The translations under genes were made by a program, and so were the position numbers. A stretch of DNA of 64,000 bases from Pseudo-nitzschia pungens (Eukaryota > Bacillariophyta > Bacillariophyceae > Bacillariales > Bacillariaceae). This document shows, piece after piece, positions 11,324 to 22,733 of the stretch. A model generated the notes under the pieces. The model had not been told where the DNA came from and searched no databases. It saw only the letters and a program-made list of their open reading frames with translations. How positions within the stretch are numbered: the first letter of the stretch is position 1; every line of letters starts with the position of its first letter. Where the stretch lies: positions 3,801,346-3,865,345 of the forward strand of contig CM074761.1 in the NCBI GenBank assembly GCA_037355855.1, written 5' to 3'.

Positions 11324-13202
11324 ATGACGAAATTCGTAATAATAGCAACGCGTTTATTGTTCTTGGAAGCGACGTTTCTGCATTCGAGTTTCTTGTCGTG
11401 TTTAGCATCATCATCATCATCATTATCGGGAACAATAACAGCAACAGCAACAGCAACAGCAACAGAAAGAGCACCAGTTGAATCATCAGCTGAACACGGC
11501 GAAGCTGGTGCCGTGAATATTATCAGCACCAGCAGCAGCAGCAGCAGCAGCATCCACGACGATGACACTCTGTTCCATTCCGGTTATTCCTACACTTCCT
11601 GTGCCTCCCTGACCACCTGCGGAAATTGCACCGACGCGTATGGTTGCCACTGGTGCGGAAAGACGGAGAGCTGTCACGCCCGTGGCAGCCCCTACGGCTG
11701 CGCCTGGGGCGATTCGTGTGGTCCGAAGCCACCACCGATACCGCCACCGCCACCAAAACGCAACACTACCTGCGCTTCCCAAACGACCTGCCACGATTGC
11801 GCCCTGGCATCCCACTTTTGCCACTGGTGCGAGCACGACAATGCGTGCCACGCGGTGGGAAGCCGGTACGGATGCGCCGTGGGCGTGGACTGCTACTCGA
11901 ACGATCGGTGCCGGAGGAAAGAATCGGAAGCCATTCCACAGCCCTCCTCTCCCGTGCGGGCCGTGCTCGATCGCGTTCCGACGATGGGATTGGTCGTGAT
12001 TCTGGTGGTCGGTGGGGTCTGCGTTTTGTGCCTCTGCTGTTGCCACTATTTCACGGTGAGGAGAGCGCGCTCTCAATACGAAGAAATGATCCGATCCTAC
12101 GAGGAAGGGAATTTCTATACTCCGCTGGCCGGATCGATGGACGACGAAGGAGGACGTCACAACCGGAGAAGAAAACCAACCATATACCGACGGCGGCACC
12201 AGCGAGGGTAACAGTGATGTTGTCGATGGCACTGGCACTGGTACTGGTACTGGCACCAACACCAGCACCAGCACCAGCACCAGCACTAGCTCTAACGCCG
12301 ACAATAGCGGCGGCGACCGGAATTCGGGAGGGGCGGGTCATGCTGCAGCAGAGCAACCTTCACAACCCACCGAAGATTCCGACAACCAGAACAACTCCGA
12401 TCCAGAGCACCAGCAGCAAGATCCAGAACGCAATGGGGAAAGCGAAAATCCTTGCTACACAATGGATGATTCGGTACCCAATACAATTCATCGGCCTCGA
12501 CCCGACAATCGAGACGGCGAGACCCGTCCTCTGCTGCATCCATCGTTTCATGGTGCGATGGGTCTGGCCGAGCAGCCCCGTGCAACCAAACGATCGAACA
12601 GGTGCTGTTCGATGCTTACGCACCTCTCCATCGCTGTCGTGGCATCGATCGTTGGCATGTCCCTGTACTTTTTCCCACAAGTACCGGTTTACAACGTTTG
12701 CAACGACGAGGTTGCCTGGACGAAGATCGTAAAGAACATTGTGGTCTTCAAGATCGATGCCGGTTTCGAGATACTGGCGAGCCTGAGCAATCCGAATCGC
12801 ATCGCCGCTGCCCTCGACCAGGGAAACGGATCCTTCTCCTTCGAGGGGGAACCGTTCGGAACCTATGTCATTCCACCGATGGTGGTCGAGCCCATGTCGA
12901 TCACGGACTTCACGATCATAGTTCACATATCGCCCGCCGACAAAAGCCAGGCCATCCACCTGGCCGAAGCCTATTACATGGGGAACCTAGTGTTGGAGGC
13001 GGAATTCGAGGGCACGATCCGTGTTCCGGACGTGTTCAATTTCACAAAAAGCGTCAAGGCACAAAACATTACGGTGGACATCAACGCAGTTTCCGATCGA
13101 AGTCTTTGTCATTGTCCAACCTGGGACGATGACAAGAACCATTCTAGCGATTCTTTGATACAGATGATGGAAGACCACTGGATGCCTTTCTGGAGAGCGT
13201 GA
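11324..13202 (+). CDS. Two-PSI-domain membrane protein with C-terminal LEA2-like domain (one frame break)
   Basis: The first frame (11324-12211) encodes a signal peptide, a Ser/Thr-rich stretch, two Cys-rich PSI (plexin-semaphorin-integrin) repeats (each CxTxTTC, HxCHWC, then a YGCA block), a Pro spacer, and a transmembrane segment ending in a Cys cluster. A second frame is open from before 12200. It continues through a Thr/Ser/Asn-rich linker to a second transmembrane helix (IAVVASIVGMSLYFF) and a domain with NPN, GEPFG and late IPP motifs resembling LEA2/NDR1-like or TMEM106-type domains. A +1 shift between about 12111 and 12200 joins them into 625 residues. The gene end faces the MYB gene. 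The alternative is two genes, but the second lacks its own 5' flank. Confidence 0.6.
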
Positions 13203-13499
13203 TCCCTGTTCGTGCAACGATTACATTGTATTGAACCTCGCTTCTGGGTTGATCGACCTACCGGTATGCCATGCACGTGGAGAAAAAGTGAAATCACCTT
13301 CTACGGACCATGTAATTCTAACAATTAGTACTGTGCTACAAATAAAACCCTACCATGTTTTTCTTTTTCCAAAACTTCTGGTGTCACCCAAGGCAGTTCA
13401 TTATCAGAACAGAACCGGCACTCGGACACAAGCGACGACAGTAGTTCTGAATTGGCTTCTCGATGCAGAGAGAATCATTCCATCGTTCGTTGTGTGTGT

Positions 13500-15146
13500 T
13501 TACCGCACCATATGAATCAAGCGAAGCAAGTCGCCGGATACGACAACCGATACCCCGGTGCAGGTTTTGCACCATCCGGTTTTGGTGCAGACCGAGCTTC
13601 CTGTCTCTTTCGATGGAACGACAAGACCGCACCGAGCACACACTAGACTTGCCTCCACTTGACGGAAGGGACCGAACTCGTATTCTCCATCTCCGACGGT
13701 AGAATCTTTGAAAATCTTTGACGTGTTCGATGCGCCATTCAAGATTCTCATCGCAGTATATTTGACAACCAATGCGTCCGGGGAGAGAGATCGGTAGGAA
13801 CGGCTCTCTTCAATCTGTTTTACGAGCTTTTTCAGTTCCTCTGAAGCACGCCCCGATTTGATTCGCTTCTGAAAGCGACGTCGCAAGTGATGATATCTAT
13901 TCTTGATCCCATTGTCGGTACGACCTGGTAGAAACTTGACAATCTGTGACCACTTGGAGCCATGTGATGCGTGCATGCGAAAGATCGTGACATCTTCAAG
14001 CGGCGTCCATGCCGTATGCTTTAGGTGAGGTCCAAGATGATTCAAATAGCGCTCTCGGCACTGCTTTCCTGTTCTATCCGGCACTTCCAGAGCAATCTCG
14101 GGCCAACAAAAGCTGTTTTTCATGGTGCCAATGACTTTCAACAGTAATTTGTCTTCCTCTGGTGTCCACAGTCTTGGGGTTCGAAGCGAACTCGTGATAG
14201 AACTACCGCGACTTTCCCTATCATCAGAAGAAACCAAAGATCTCGCGGGACTGTTACTACACAAGGAACTTATCTGACTATCAAAGGGACTTTTGGGTTC
14301 CACGGTTTTACCCACCGGACTTCGCCGGATGATTGGGGAGCGACAAGTTTCGTTGGAGGAAGAATCTATTTTGGTCGTCTCGTTTAGCAGGCTACTGAAG
14401 TGAGGAAATTGTTCCTCCGAGCACAATGGGTCTTGAGTTTGATACTTCGGGGCTGCTTTTCTGAAGGGACTATCGACTCCAGGAGAATTTCCGGCTAACA
14501 ACAGGGTCTGGTGAGGGTCGTAGTCTGAGGAATCCATCATGACAGGGGAGACAGAAAGCTCCTAACGGTCGAATTATGTTGCAACGTTGCGCACCACAAG
14601 ACATTTTCCGCGGCTTGTGAGAAAAGGTTACAGTGTCGATCGAGTGCTCTAGAAAGTGCGGAGTGCCCCTACACAAGTCAACCCAATAAGGGTCACAACA
14701 GATGAATCGCTACTTACCTGTCTTTTGTCTCGCGTTGGTTCCTGTTGCCCTGGACGATATTGACTTGTTTTCTTCGATGAGACAAAACGAGCCATCATTT
14801 CATCCGCATAAGTTTCGTACGGGTTGTTCCCTACACAAACGTATTCTCTTGCTTTGTCGATGAATTCAACTTGGAATCGTGCCTCTTTCGACCAAGTCTG
14901 TTCCTGTCCTTCTTGGTTGTGATCACGAGATAGCACCGTCCCAAATTCCCAAGAGCCGGTGCTGAGCCGAATAACCGGAATGTCATATCCAACTAGACAA
15001 TCGCAACAAACCTCCAGTGAAACACCACCGATACAATCTTTCCATGTCTTGGCATGGACCCGAATCATCTCACGAGCATTGGTGAGCTTCTCGCACGTGG
15101 GGCAAGAAGCCACCGGCGGTGATGTTGGCCTTGGTGATGGAAACAT
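13500..15146 (-). CDS. R2R3 MYB transcription factor
   Basis: Exon 1 is 15146-14718 and exon 2 is 14561-13500. The donor GTAAGT follows CAG and the acceptor GTTAG precedes GAG, both in phase 0, giving 496 residues. In exon-2 numbering, R2 has W125 and W146 (with Y165 in the third position), and R3 has W178 and W197 with NGIKNRYHHLRRRF. A C-terminal CxxC...CxxC motif (CARCG, CKTC) looks like a small zinc ribbon. The exon-1 part has CPTC and CCDC pairs and a WEFGTVLSRD stretch that by eye resembles a Tudor-like fold. It should act in the nucleus as a DNA-binding regulator. It is divergent from NAA35 and convergent with the PSI gene. Confidence 0.85.
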
Positions 15147-15958
15147 TGGGAAAAATAAAAAATTTACGTTGAAAGTCGGTTCTCGTTTTCAACAGAAATG
15201 AAAGCAGTCGTTGGAATTTGGAAAGCGACTGCAACGAAATCACTGTCAACAAAATGCATTTTGCCTTGCCGTGGCAAGAGAACCACGCTGTAGCGTAGTG
15301 GTTTGCGATGGAAGTAGATCATGGACCGATAGTTCGGAGCACTGAATGTTTTGCTCGTGTAGTTTTACTTTCAAAATCTGAAACCAGGTTTTCCCACGAA
15401 CTACGTAATTGCAAGTACGAAGTACTGGTACTACGTACTTTGTACGAAGTAATCTTAGTATTTTTTGTAGTAATTTGTTGTCTTCAGCACCATATCTTAA
15501 CTTACACATTGGTCGATTCAGTCGATTTTAAGATGGTCGATCGAGTCGAATAACGGTAAGGGAGGCCCAATTCAACAAAATATCTGTGGTGAAGAGCAAG
15601 GAAACAGAACGATATTTTTTTGCTCGTATGGTAAGGTATCTCAAGCTCGGCACTCGGTAACCTTATCGATTGAAAACTAGAGTAATCGAACTCGACTGGT
15701 GCTCACCCAAGCTACCACTTGTTGATTAGAAGGGATAGCCAACAGTGTTGTACGACCGACTGCACTGTATAGCTGAGACTTGCCTCCTGGATTAAGCACT
15801 GATCGAGAGCCTGTTCCTCTGAGAGAGGCCCACCAATTGCCTCACACATCCATTGCGCGTCTTTGTGATAACGGCTATCTCTGTTCAGTGAAACTCTATC
15901 GCAAGTCGCGCAAAAGACGACGTTTTCGATACAGCAAGAAACACAAACTTAGTTCAAG
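15147..15958. other. Divergent promoter region between MYB and NAA35
   Basis: No gene seen. It contains a cluster of GTACGAAGTACTGGTACTACG-like words near 15416-15450 and GGTAACCTTAT near 15656. Both flanking genes read outward, so their promoters should lie here. No TATA box or initiator could be assigned confidently. Confidence 0.5.
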
Positions 15959-18338
15959 ATGGACGAAGCAGAGAGTTCTGAGGAAATGACTGACATCACC
16001 CTCATCTTAGAAGATGCAGCTTCCCTTTTGACATTCGATTCACCCATGCTTCACTCGAAAGTTTTCAACCTTCAGGATTCCATGGCAGCGTTGGAAATCA
16101 TGGACAGAAAGATGGACTGTTGTGAGGTTCCCTGCAGAAAAGAAAACACGACAATATGCGACGAATCGAACGACGAGGGCATGAAAGAAAAATCAACACA
16201 GGAGAAAGCGGCGGCACGGATGATTTTTCCTCGTCCCGCACCAACAGGACTAGACGACGAAGTGGACCCATTGCCATGGGACGACCTGACTCTGGAGGAT
16301 GCGGTCTTTATTGCCACGGAAAATCTCATACGTCTCGAATCCTACCTCACCGAAGGCTCCTCTGTGGCTGAGAGCACGTTCACCTGTCTCTATGCTCACA
16401 ACAGTGTCATGCAAGACATGAAGAAGCGTCTCGAACCCTTCTCGTTGACCGAGCAGATGCAGGCCATGATGACAGCTGCTACGAAGGGAACACTGCCACA
16501 ACACATTGTGTATTCCTCAACGCTCATGCTCATTGAATTAACCGAACTGTGCCGTGCGGTGATCATGAATGCGGATATTTACGAGGAGGAAGACTTTACA
16601 GTGAGCACGTACAATATAAAAATATTCGGAGATCGGGAGGAAACATCGATAGTTAATTCTGGACGCCGTGTCCTGGAAATGATTCAAAAGGCGTTATCGG
16701 TGCAAGGGCAAGATGGGAATATCAGTGTTGATGCACTCCATGCTGCGAATTTGATTCTGGGACTTCAAATAGACTTTATCGATGTGATTGGTTCGATGGC
16801 TGGGCTTTCTGGCGCCGAATCCATACGATACGAGTTGGAAACTGCCCAAACTACAGCACGAGCTGCGGTGGCAAAAGCTTCCGAGATACCCAAGGTAATA
16901 GGGAAGCTTAAAAAAATCACAATCAGAGACAACCAAGGTCGTAATAAAACGATCCTTCGATTCCAATGTGAACCGTCCCTCGGTCGGTAATGCTCCACTT
17001 CGGAAAATCGTCTTCCGAGAACCAGCCGAATCGATATCCTCACTCCAAAAGATAATCGGAGAACTTGATCGAATAGTTTGCAACACCCTTCTGAAAGGCA
17101 ACACATTAGGGAGGATACAATACATGCTGATAAACTCCTCCGCTACCTCCGCAAACATACTTGCGAGATCACTGGTCGTGCTCAATCTATACTTCGACGA
17201 GAAGATATTCGGTCAACATTTACTCCCGGATATGATTGTAAATCACCTGAAACAATTATCGGGCGTGCCAGATGATGTGTTTGGCACCAAAGGTGTGCCA
17301 GAGTTTTTGAATCGGCTCTGTAAGCCAGTATATGACACGTTGAAGGTCCTTGCTCTGAACAAAAATCGTCAGAGGTGCTATATTGATGTTATGCTTGGGG
17401 ACTGGGCTCTTCTTCGAGAAGAAGCTTACATAGTCGATGTGACACACCACCAAGAAGTTGGGGCAGCTCAAAACTTGCAACCGTATTTTAGTCTCTACGT
17501 CCTTTGTGTCACAATTGATTTGATGGACAAATACGTGAATTTGGGCGTCGAGCTGAAGCTACACTGCAACGAAGAAGAGTTGGGAGTTGCTTTTTGGTAC
17601 CGGGATTTTCTGACATCATCCCTGCTTAGTCAATTAACGTCTATGAGACAAACAAAAATGCAGGCCAAGCAACTGGAAGCCGCAGAACAATTGAAAAAGC
17701 AGCAACAAAGTCAGCATCAATCAAATAACAGATCTCACAAGAGTGGCAAAAAGAAAGGGAAGAACAAGAAATCGAACAACAGTAGCATCAGCAATAAGAC
17801 AAGTGCTACCGCTGAACTCACCACCACTCCAGAAGATATCGAGGACAATTTTGACTTCCTGATGCTGAATTTGAAACGAAGTTTGTGCCGTGGACTGGTT
17901 CGCTTTTTTGCCGCTATCCGACAGGCAGGACTTATTTCCGACAAGAAATACGAATTTACATCTAACCAACGCATCTTCGAAAAAAGGTTTGAACTCTTTT
18001 CAGGGATTCAGCAACCGCCTCCACTCAGCTACGGGGACTACATAAGCGGATCTGACTTTTCCAAGGTACCCCAGAGTGACTTACTGACATCGACCGCCGA
18101 TTCGTTCCGCCTTAGCAAGTCGATGATCGATAGGCTCTTGGCGCAGGTTCCTTCAATAGATCCAGATTATCTACCCGTGAAGTTAGAGGAGCTCCAACAA
18201 CTGACCAAGGTTTGTATTGGTAACTCCATATACCTCCAAAGATTGATACAGATGATCAAAGGGAACGGTGAATCAAAGGCACGAATCACGATTGATACCA
18301 GTACCAACAGTCAATTCTGTACGATTAAGATAGAATAA
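15959..18338 (+). CDS. NAA35: NatC acetyltransferase auxiliary subunit NAA35 (MAK10)
   Basis: The N-terminal half carries the family hallmark LHSKVFNLQDSMAALEIMDRKMD near residues 30-53. The second half has the conserved VNRP...RKIVF region and the long helical C-terminus. NAA35 holds the NatC N-terminal acetyltransferase complex (NAA30/NAA38) at the ribosome. The first frame is good to 16894 and the second from 16938. The 43 bases between start with GTAATA and end with AG, so they may be a mini-intron (a 34-base version ending at 16928 also keeps frame). A +1 assembly error near there fits equally well. The total is about 778 residues. A Gln/Lys/Ser/Asn-rich insertion lies in the second exon. 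Confidence 0.85.
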
Positions 18339-18642
18339 AACATCGTATCAGGACTCATCTACTACGGCGCCGAAACAAGCTGTCGATCTTATTGCTAGCT
18401 TAACTTTATAACTACCCATTTAGCGTTCTACTGCACAAAAGAGCATTTTTCTTTCAAACCTCCATGTAGAGGAATGACTGTGTATCTGATATATGGAAGA
18501 TTCTTTCACCTAATTGCACTGAAAATAACTTTCCCTCAATTCTTTCTTTCTTTCTTTCCGATCTAATGTTTCCATTGTAGTGCCGAATGTTGCAAGGCTC
18601 CTCAGCTCTAGAATCACATGAAACAATTCATTCAAAAACCGA
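18339..18642. other. Short convergent intergenic region
   Basis: This is 3' flank shared by NAA35 and the Fe-S gene. It contains a (TTTC)n tract near 18540. Nothing else is seen. Confidence 0.5.
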
Positions 18643-19201
18643 CTAGAGTGTTTGAATGTTGCACTTTCCCTTCGGTACCTGCGTTTGGCAAGCCTTTACT
18701 TTGCGCCCATTCATTTTTACAACGCAGGTTCCTTTTCCGTCAATAAATGGGTCAAACAGAGAAAAATGGTCATGAGTTTTTACTTTTTAATCGAATGACA
18801 AAAGTCTTCTCCTCAGTCGCTGAAATAAGTAACTACTAGATCGAAAACATAGCGAGGTACTCACCACAGTCACCTGCCTGGCAGTTGACGGGAATTTTAA
18901 CTCGAGCTCTTCCCCCGACAATCGTTAACTTCTGGCCCACGACAACACCCGGAACTGGTTTCCCATTCATCGTCACTGCGTCGTTGTAATTGGGCCCGCC
19001 TGCCAGACCCTCATTCTTTCGTTCACCCAGACTATCATCATTAGAAAACGCCTTCTTGAAAGCATCCCCAAACCCATTCAGGCTTGTCGTCGTTTCAGTC
19101 GACACTGGGGTCGAGCGCAATTGGTTTGACGGAGAGAATCCTTGAGACGATCCGACCAAGACAAGCGAAACAACTGCTGAAAAGATGCTGCGACGAACCA
19201 T
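18643..19201 (-). CDS. Plastid-targeted 2Fe-2S ferredoxin-like protein
   Basis: Exon 1 is 19201-18865 and exon 2 is 18731-18643, split within a Gly codon. Together they make exactly 142 codons. The start is a signal peptide ending SSQG|F, a diatom plastid-import cleavage pattern, followed by a Ser/Thr-rich transit region. The C-terminal half has a KLTIVGGRARVKIPVNC strand and then a Cys ligand set CX4CX2CX11C (C-QAGD-C-GT-C, then AC). This spacing is that of the 2Fe-2S domains of succinate dehydrogenase B and xanthine dehydrogenase, not of plant-type ferredoxin (CX4CX2CX29C). It is probably a small electron carrier or Fe-S domain in the plastid. Its partner is unknown. Confidence 0.75.
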
Positions 19202-20341
19202 TTTGTTATTGTTCTTTCGTTCTGAAAAGGTATGTTCCTTCGGGTCTCTTGCAAGATTACTAAGAAGTAAGATATGGTTCTAGCGAGTTTTCCTGGTCTG
19301 AACGTCTTTGGTGACAGGAACCGTGAACTAGTACGTTAACAGTCAGAAAAGGAGTTTTCCATACCTTCGCTGACGCAAGACGCAACAACGATCAAAACCC
19401 ATTTTTCCGACACATCACCTCGCATGTCAGATTTATGAAAATGACTTCCTTTTCTTGACTCCTTTGTTCTTTGTTTCTTGTTTCAACAGTCACGTTTCAT
19501 GGTATGAGTCTCGAACCATCTGTTCGTGAGTTAAAATGAAATCAATCACGATGATACGTGTATGCACTATGCACCCAACTCCCCACTCCCCCCACTGCCT
19601 ACAACTCTGTACATATACCACCACAATACGTAAGATACCACACGCTTTGTTCGTTGAACCATGCCATAACCTTACCGTTCATACCGTACATACTTCGAGT
19701 AAGGTTACTGTCCGAAGTACGTAGTACGTATTTACAGGGATGAACTCATTCCACCATACAACGTTATCAAGTTCCGATGTGTCTTGCTGCGCCACAAACT
19801 CAACGCAGCCATCTCCGTTCAATCTCTCTCCGTAAGTCCATGACACCTTTGTCTACAGCTACAGCTGGATCTGTTTGTTGGTTAACTCACTTGCCTCGCA
19901 TCAAGAAAAGAGTTTACTTCCAGCAAACTAAAACAGTAGTCCATCAATTGCTAATTGTGCTTTGACAGACACTAAACAGGTAATACCAACCCTGGTTTTA
20001 TGAAAACAGTGGCAGAATAAAATCGAAGCAAGCAGTAATTGAAAATCCACCGAGTAACGTGACGACGAATCTGGAACTGCGATCGAAATTCACTGTGGGC
20101 CTTTTTCGTAGTGCACTCTATTCAGTTTTAACAAAAGCGGGGAAGTGGAACCTGCTGCCATTAGATCGGAAAAGATCTGTTCTCGATTCAGCACTTTCGG
20201 AGAAGCTTGCATTGAGTTGAACGGTCCATACTATTTTCCTCGACGCTAAAAGCATTGCACGGCGAATATTGGGCTGGGTTTTCCTATCCGCGAACAGTTC
20301 TACAACATCTCATCCGATCGATCGAATTCGACAACAGAAAG
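19202..20341. other. Divergent intergenic region, about 1.1 kb
   Basis: No supported gene. A dense run of intergenic words lies at 19668-19735: AACCTTACCG, CATACCGTACATACTTCG, GTAAGGTTAC and GAAGTACGTAGTACG. It presumably holds the promoters of the Fe-S gene (left) and the ZIP gene (right). Confidence 0.5.
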
Positions 20342-21505
20342 ATGACAGACGAAAAGACACCAATTCACGCTTCAGCAGACACCAATAATGAGGACGACCC
20401 CAGTGGCAAGCGGAAAGGTCGAACTCAGACATCGCCTTGGGTCTGGGCATGCCTTGCATTGTTTGCGTTGATTACCTACGCAGCAATGCCCGATCCACTC
20501 CAACCTCCCCACGGTCAAGCGCCATCCTTACAACACGTGTTTTACTATGGCTGGTTGACAGCTATTTTCACTGGTTTGGGTGCCATTCCTCTTGCATTTG
20601 CGCCTAATTTGGCCGCTTATTGGGTTGGACTTTCCAATGGTACGTTACGTCAAAATATTGCACCGTGAGCTGCTTTTTCGATGTGGAGTGAAAAATGGAA
20701 GTTTCTGTTGCAATTGTATCTTCGTGTTGGAGGATTGTGCTTTCCGTAAAAGTTTTTATGCGCCTATTCTTCGGCGTTTCGTTGCCACCTTTCGCAATGA
20801 TTTATTCCTCTCTCATGACAATTACACATGGTGATTGCAGCCGTTGCAGCAGGTATGATGATCGCGGCAAGTTATTCCCTGTTGTATGAGGGTTGGACGT
20901 TTGACGATCCGAACGACACCTTTTCAGTTCCTGTACCAATACGAACAATCATCGGAGCTTTGATTGGTCTCGTCTTTATCAACGTGACAGAACGACTATT
21001 GGCTGATTACGAGGATTTGACGGTGGGTGGACTAGCAGGTGCCGATGCAAAACGAGCCCTTTTGATTTTCTTCGTTATGACTCTTCACTCCTTTTCCGAG
21101 GGAGTCGGAATTGGTGTCAGTTTTGGTGGTACGCACGGGAGCGAACTGGGTGTATTCATATCGGCAAGTCTTGCGGTGCACAATATTCCCGAGGGTTTGG
21201 CAATGTCGGTGACTTTGATGCCCAGGGGAACCAGTCTCGCAACGGCAATTGTATTCGCGATATTGACGAGTATTCCTCAACCTTTGATGGCAGTGCCCGC
21301 CTATGAATTTGTCTACCATTTCATTCCAGTTCTTCCAGCCGGACTTGGTTTTGCCGGAGGTGCCATGGCGTGGGTAGCCTTGTTTGAATTGTTGAAGGAA
21401 GCCATTGACGATTCGGGTCTCTTCACCACAGCTTTCGTATCAACTGCCTCCCTGATAGGCATGCACTTTCTCAACGAGATCATAGACCAAGGAGCGAGGT
21501 CATAG
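20342..21505 (+). CDS. ZIP-family divalent metal transporter
   Basis: Exons are 20342-20639 and 20841-21505, with an intron of 201 bases (GTACGT...GCAG) inside an Ala codon, giving 320 residues. The start is the first ATG in frame. Several hydrophobic helices are present. The two metal-binding helices carry HSFSEGVGIGVSF and HNIPEGLAMSV, the H-x3-EG signatures of ZIP transmembrane segments 4 and 5. A SIPQP motif follows in a later helix. ZIP proteins move Zn, Fe or Mn into the cytosol from outside or from organelles. The closest look is to the ZupT/GufA branch. There is no His-rich loop. Metal and membrane cannot be told from sequence. Confidence 0.85.
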
Positions 21506-21854
21506 AGCCAATGATCACGTGACGTTTTCGTCTGTATGCTAATGGGATTTAGAATGTAACTGCAGTGCCACTCTCCACTACGGAAACAATTTGATAACTA
21601 CATTTTATACTTAGAAGAAGTTCAAATAATAGACCGTGATCGCTATATCCATGAGCTGTTTTTCTCTCTTCACGGACTCGCACAAATTCTGATATTATTT
21701 TCCGGTCTGTAGTGTTTGTCGAAATGATTGACATCAGCAAAAGGGTTCGAGAGCGTTCACAATGTGGTTTCATCCCCGGATTCTATCTTTGATCCATTCC
21801 TTCGAGCCCTTTTTTCCTTTCTGAACCCTGGCTTCGATCGAAAATGAAATCATT
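21506..21854. other. Convergent intergenic region
   Basis: 3' flanks of the ZIP and FIS1 genes. No feature seen. Confidence 0.5.
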
Positions 21855-22497
21855 TTATCGCTTCGCAAAAAGAAGGCTGGCAATCCCCGCTGCAACGCCA
21901 ACAGCGGCAGCAACAGTTACGCCGCCGATAGCAGCCTCTTTCATTCTCTTTTTTTCTTCTTGTTCAATTGCTTCGATGCTAGAAAGGTGGAGTTCCCGGG
22001 CAAGACGAGACTCGGGGTGCGACCGCAGGATGTTTTCTGCACGAAACTGAAATCGAGATAGTTTTGGAGGGGAAAACATTAGCAAAAATATGTTAGCAAC
22101 GGGAAGACAAGCAAGCATCGATCCCAGCACCCAACACGGATCCTGTTTCGTTTATGCAGTACACCTAGACGGAACCGAACTGAATACGTGTACCTACCCT
22201 TGCTTTGTCATATTCGCCCAAAAGGTATAGTGCACACGCAGACCCGTACATGCAATCCACCTGATGTTCGTACCCCTCCTTCACCAATCCATCCAAAATC
22301 TGAACCGCATAACGCAGCTCCGAGCGTTCAGAGGATTTCGACAAACAAAAGGCGTATTGGAACGTATTGACCTGGGACGGAGACTTGGCGCAAGCGATAG
22401 CTAGGTCTTCCAGTATCTGCCGACTTGGCCGAGCCAGAAAGAGTTTCTGATCGAGCTCAGCTTTCGCTTGTTTCTGTGCATTCTTGGTCGTTCCCAT
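21855..22497 (-). CDS. FIS1: Mitochondrial/peroxisomal fission protein FIS1
   Basis: Exon 1 is 22497-22198 and exon 2 is 22046-21855, joined in phase 0 (donor GTAGGT, acceptor TTTCAG), giving 163 residues. The FIS1 TPR bundle is recognisable: NTFQYAFCLSKSS, then a second repeat ending ALYLLGEYDKARF, then ENILRSHPES. A C-terminal membrane anchor (AAIGGVTVAAAVGVAAG) is followed by a short basic tail, FAKR. FIS1 sits in the outer membrane of mitochondria and peroxisomes with its TPR domain in the cytosol and helps recruit the dynamin-type fission machinery. The 5' flank contains a (GTTTTT)n tract. Confidence 0.85.
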
Positions 22498-22733
22498 CGT
22501 GTTTGATATTTCTATTCCAATCGTCCTCGTCTTTGTTGTTGTTGTTGTTTTGTTGTTTTTGTTTTTGTTTTTGTTTTTGTTTGATGCGTTGTCGTCAAAA
22601 TAACCCGTCTTCCTCCAGTTTAGATGCCGAGTTGAAGAGAGTTCTTTGCTTTTATTGTTTTAAGAGTAAGACTTACTTTAGAGCGTTACTGCAGCTATTG
22701 TGTCCCTGATAGTCTCACTCGAATTTTTTGGCG

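Noticed and set aside
11626..12732. 368-codon + strand frame overlapping the PSI gene
   Set aside because: Arg/Pro-rich translation typical of the wrong frame in GC-rich DNA; the PSI Cys pattern and second transmembrane domain are in the other two frames.
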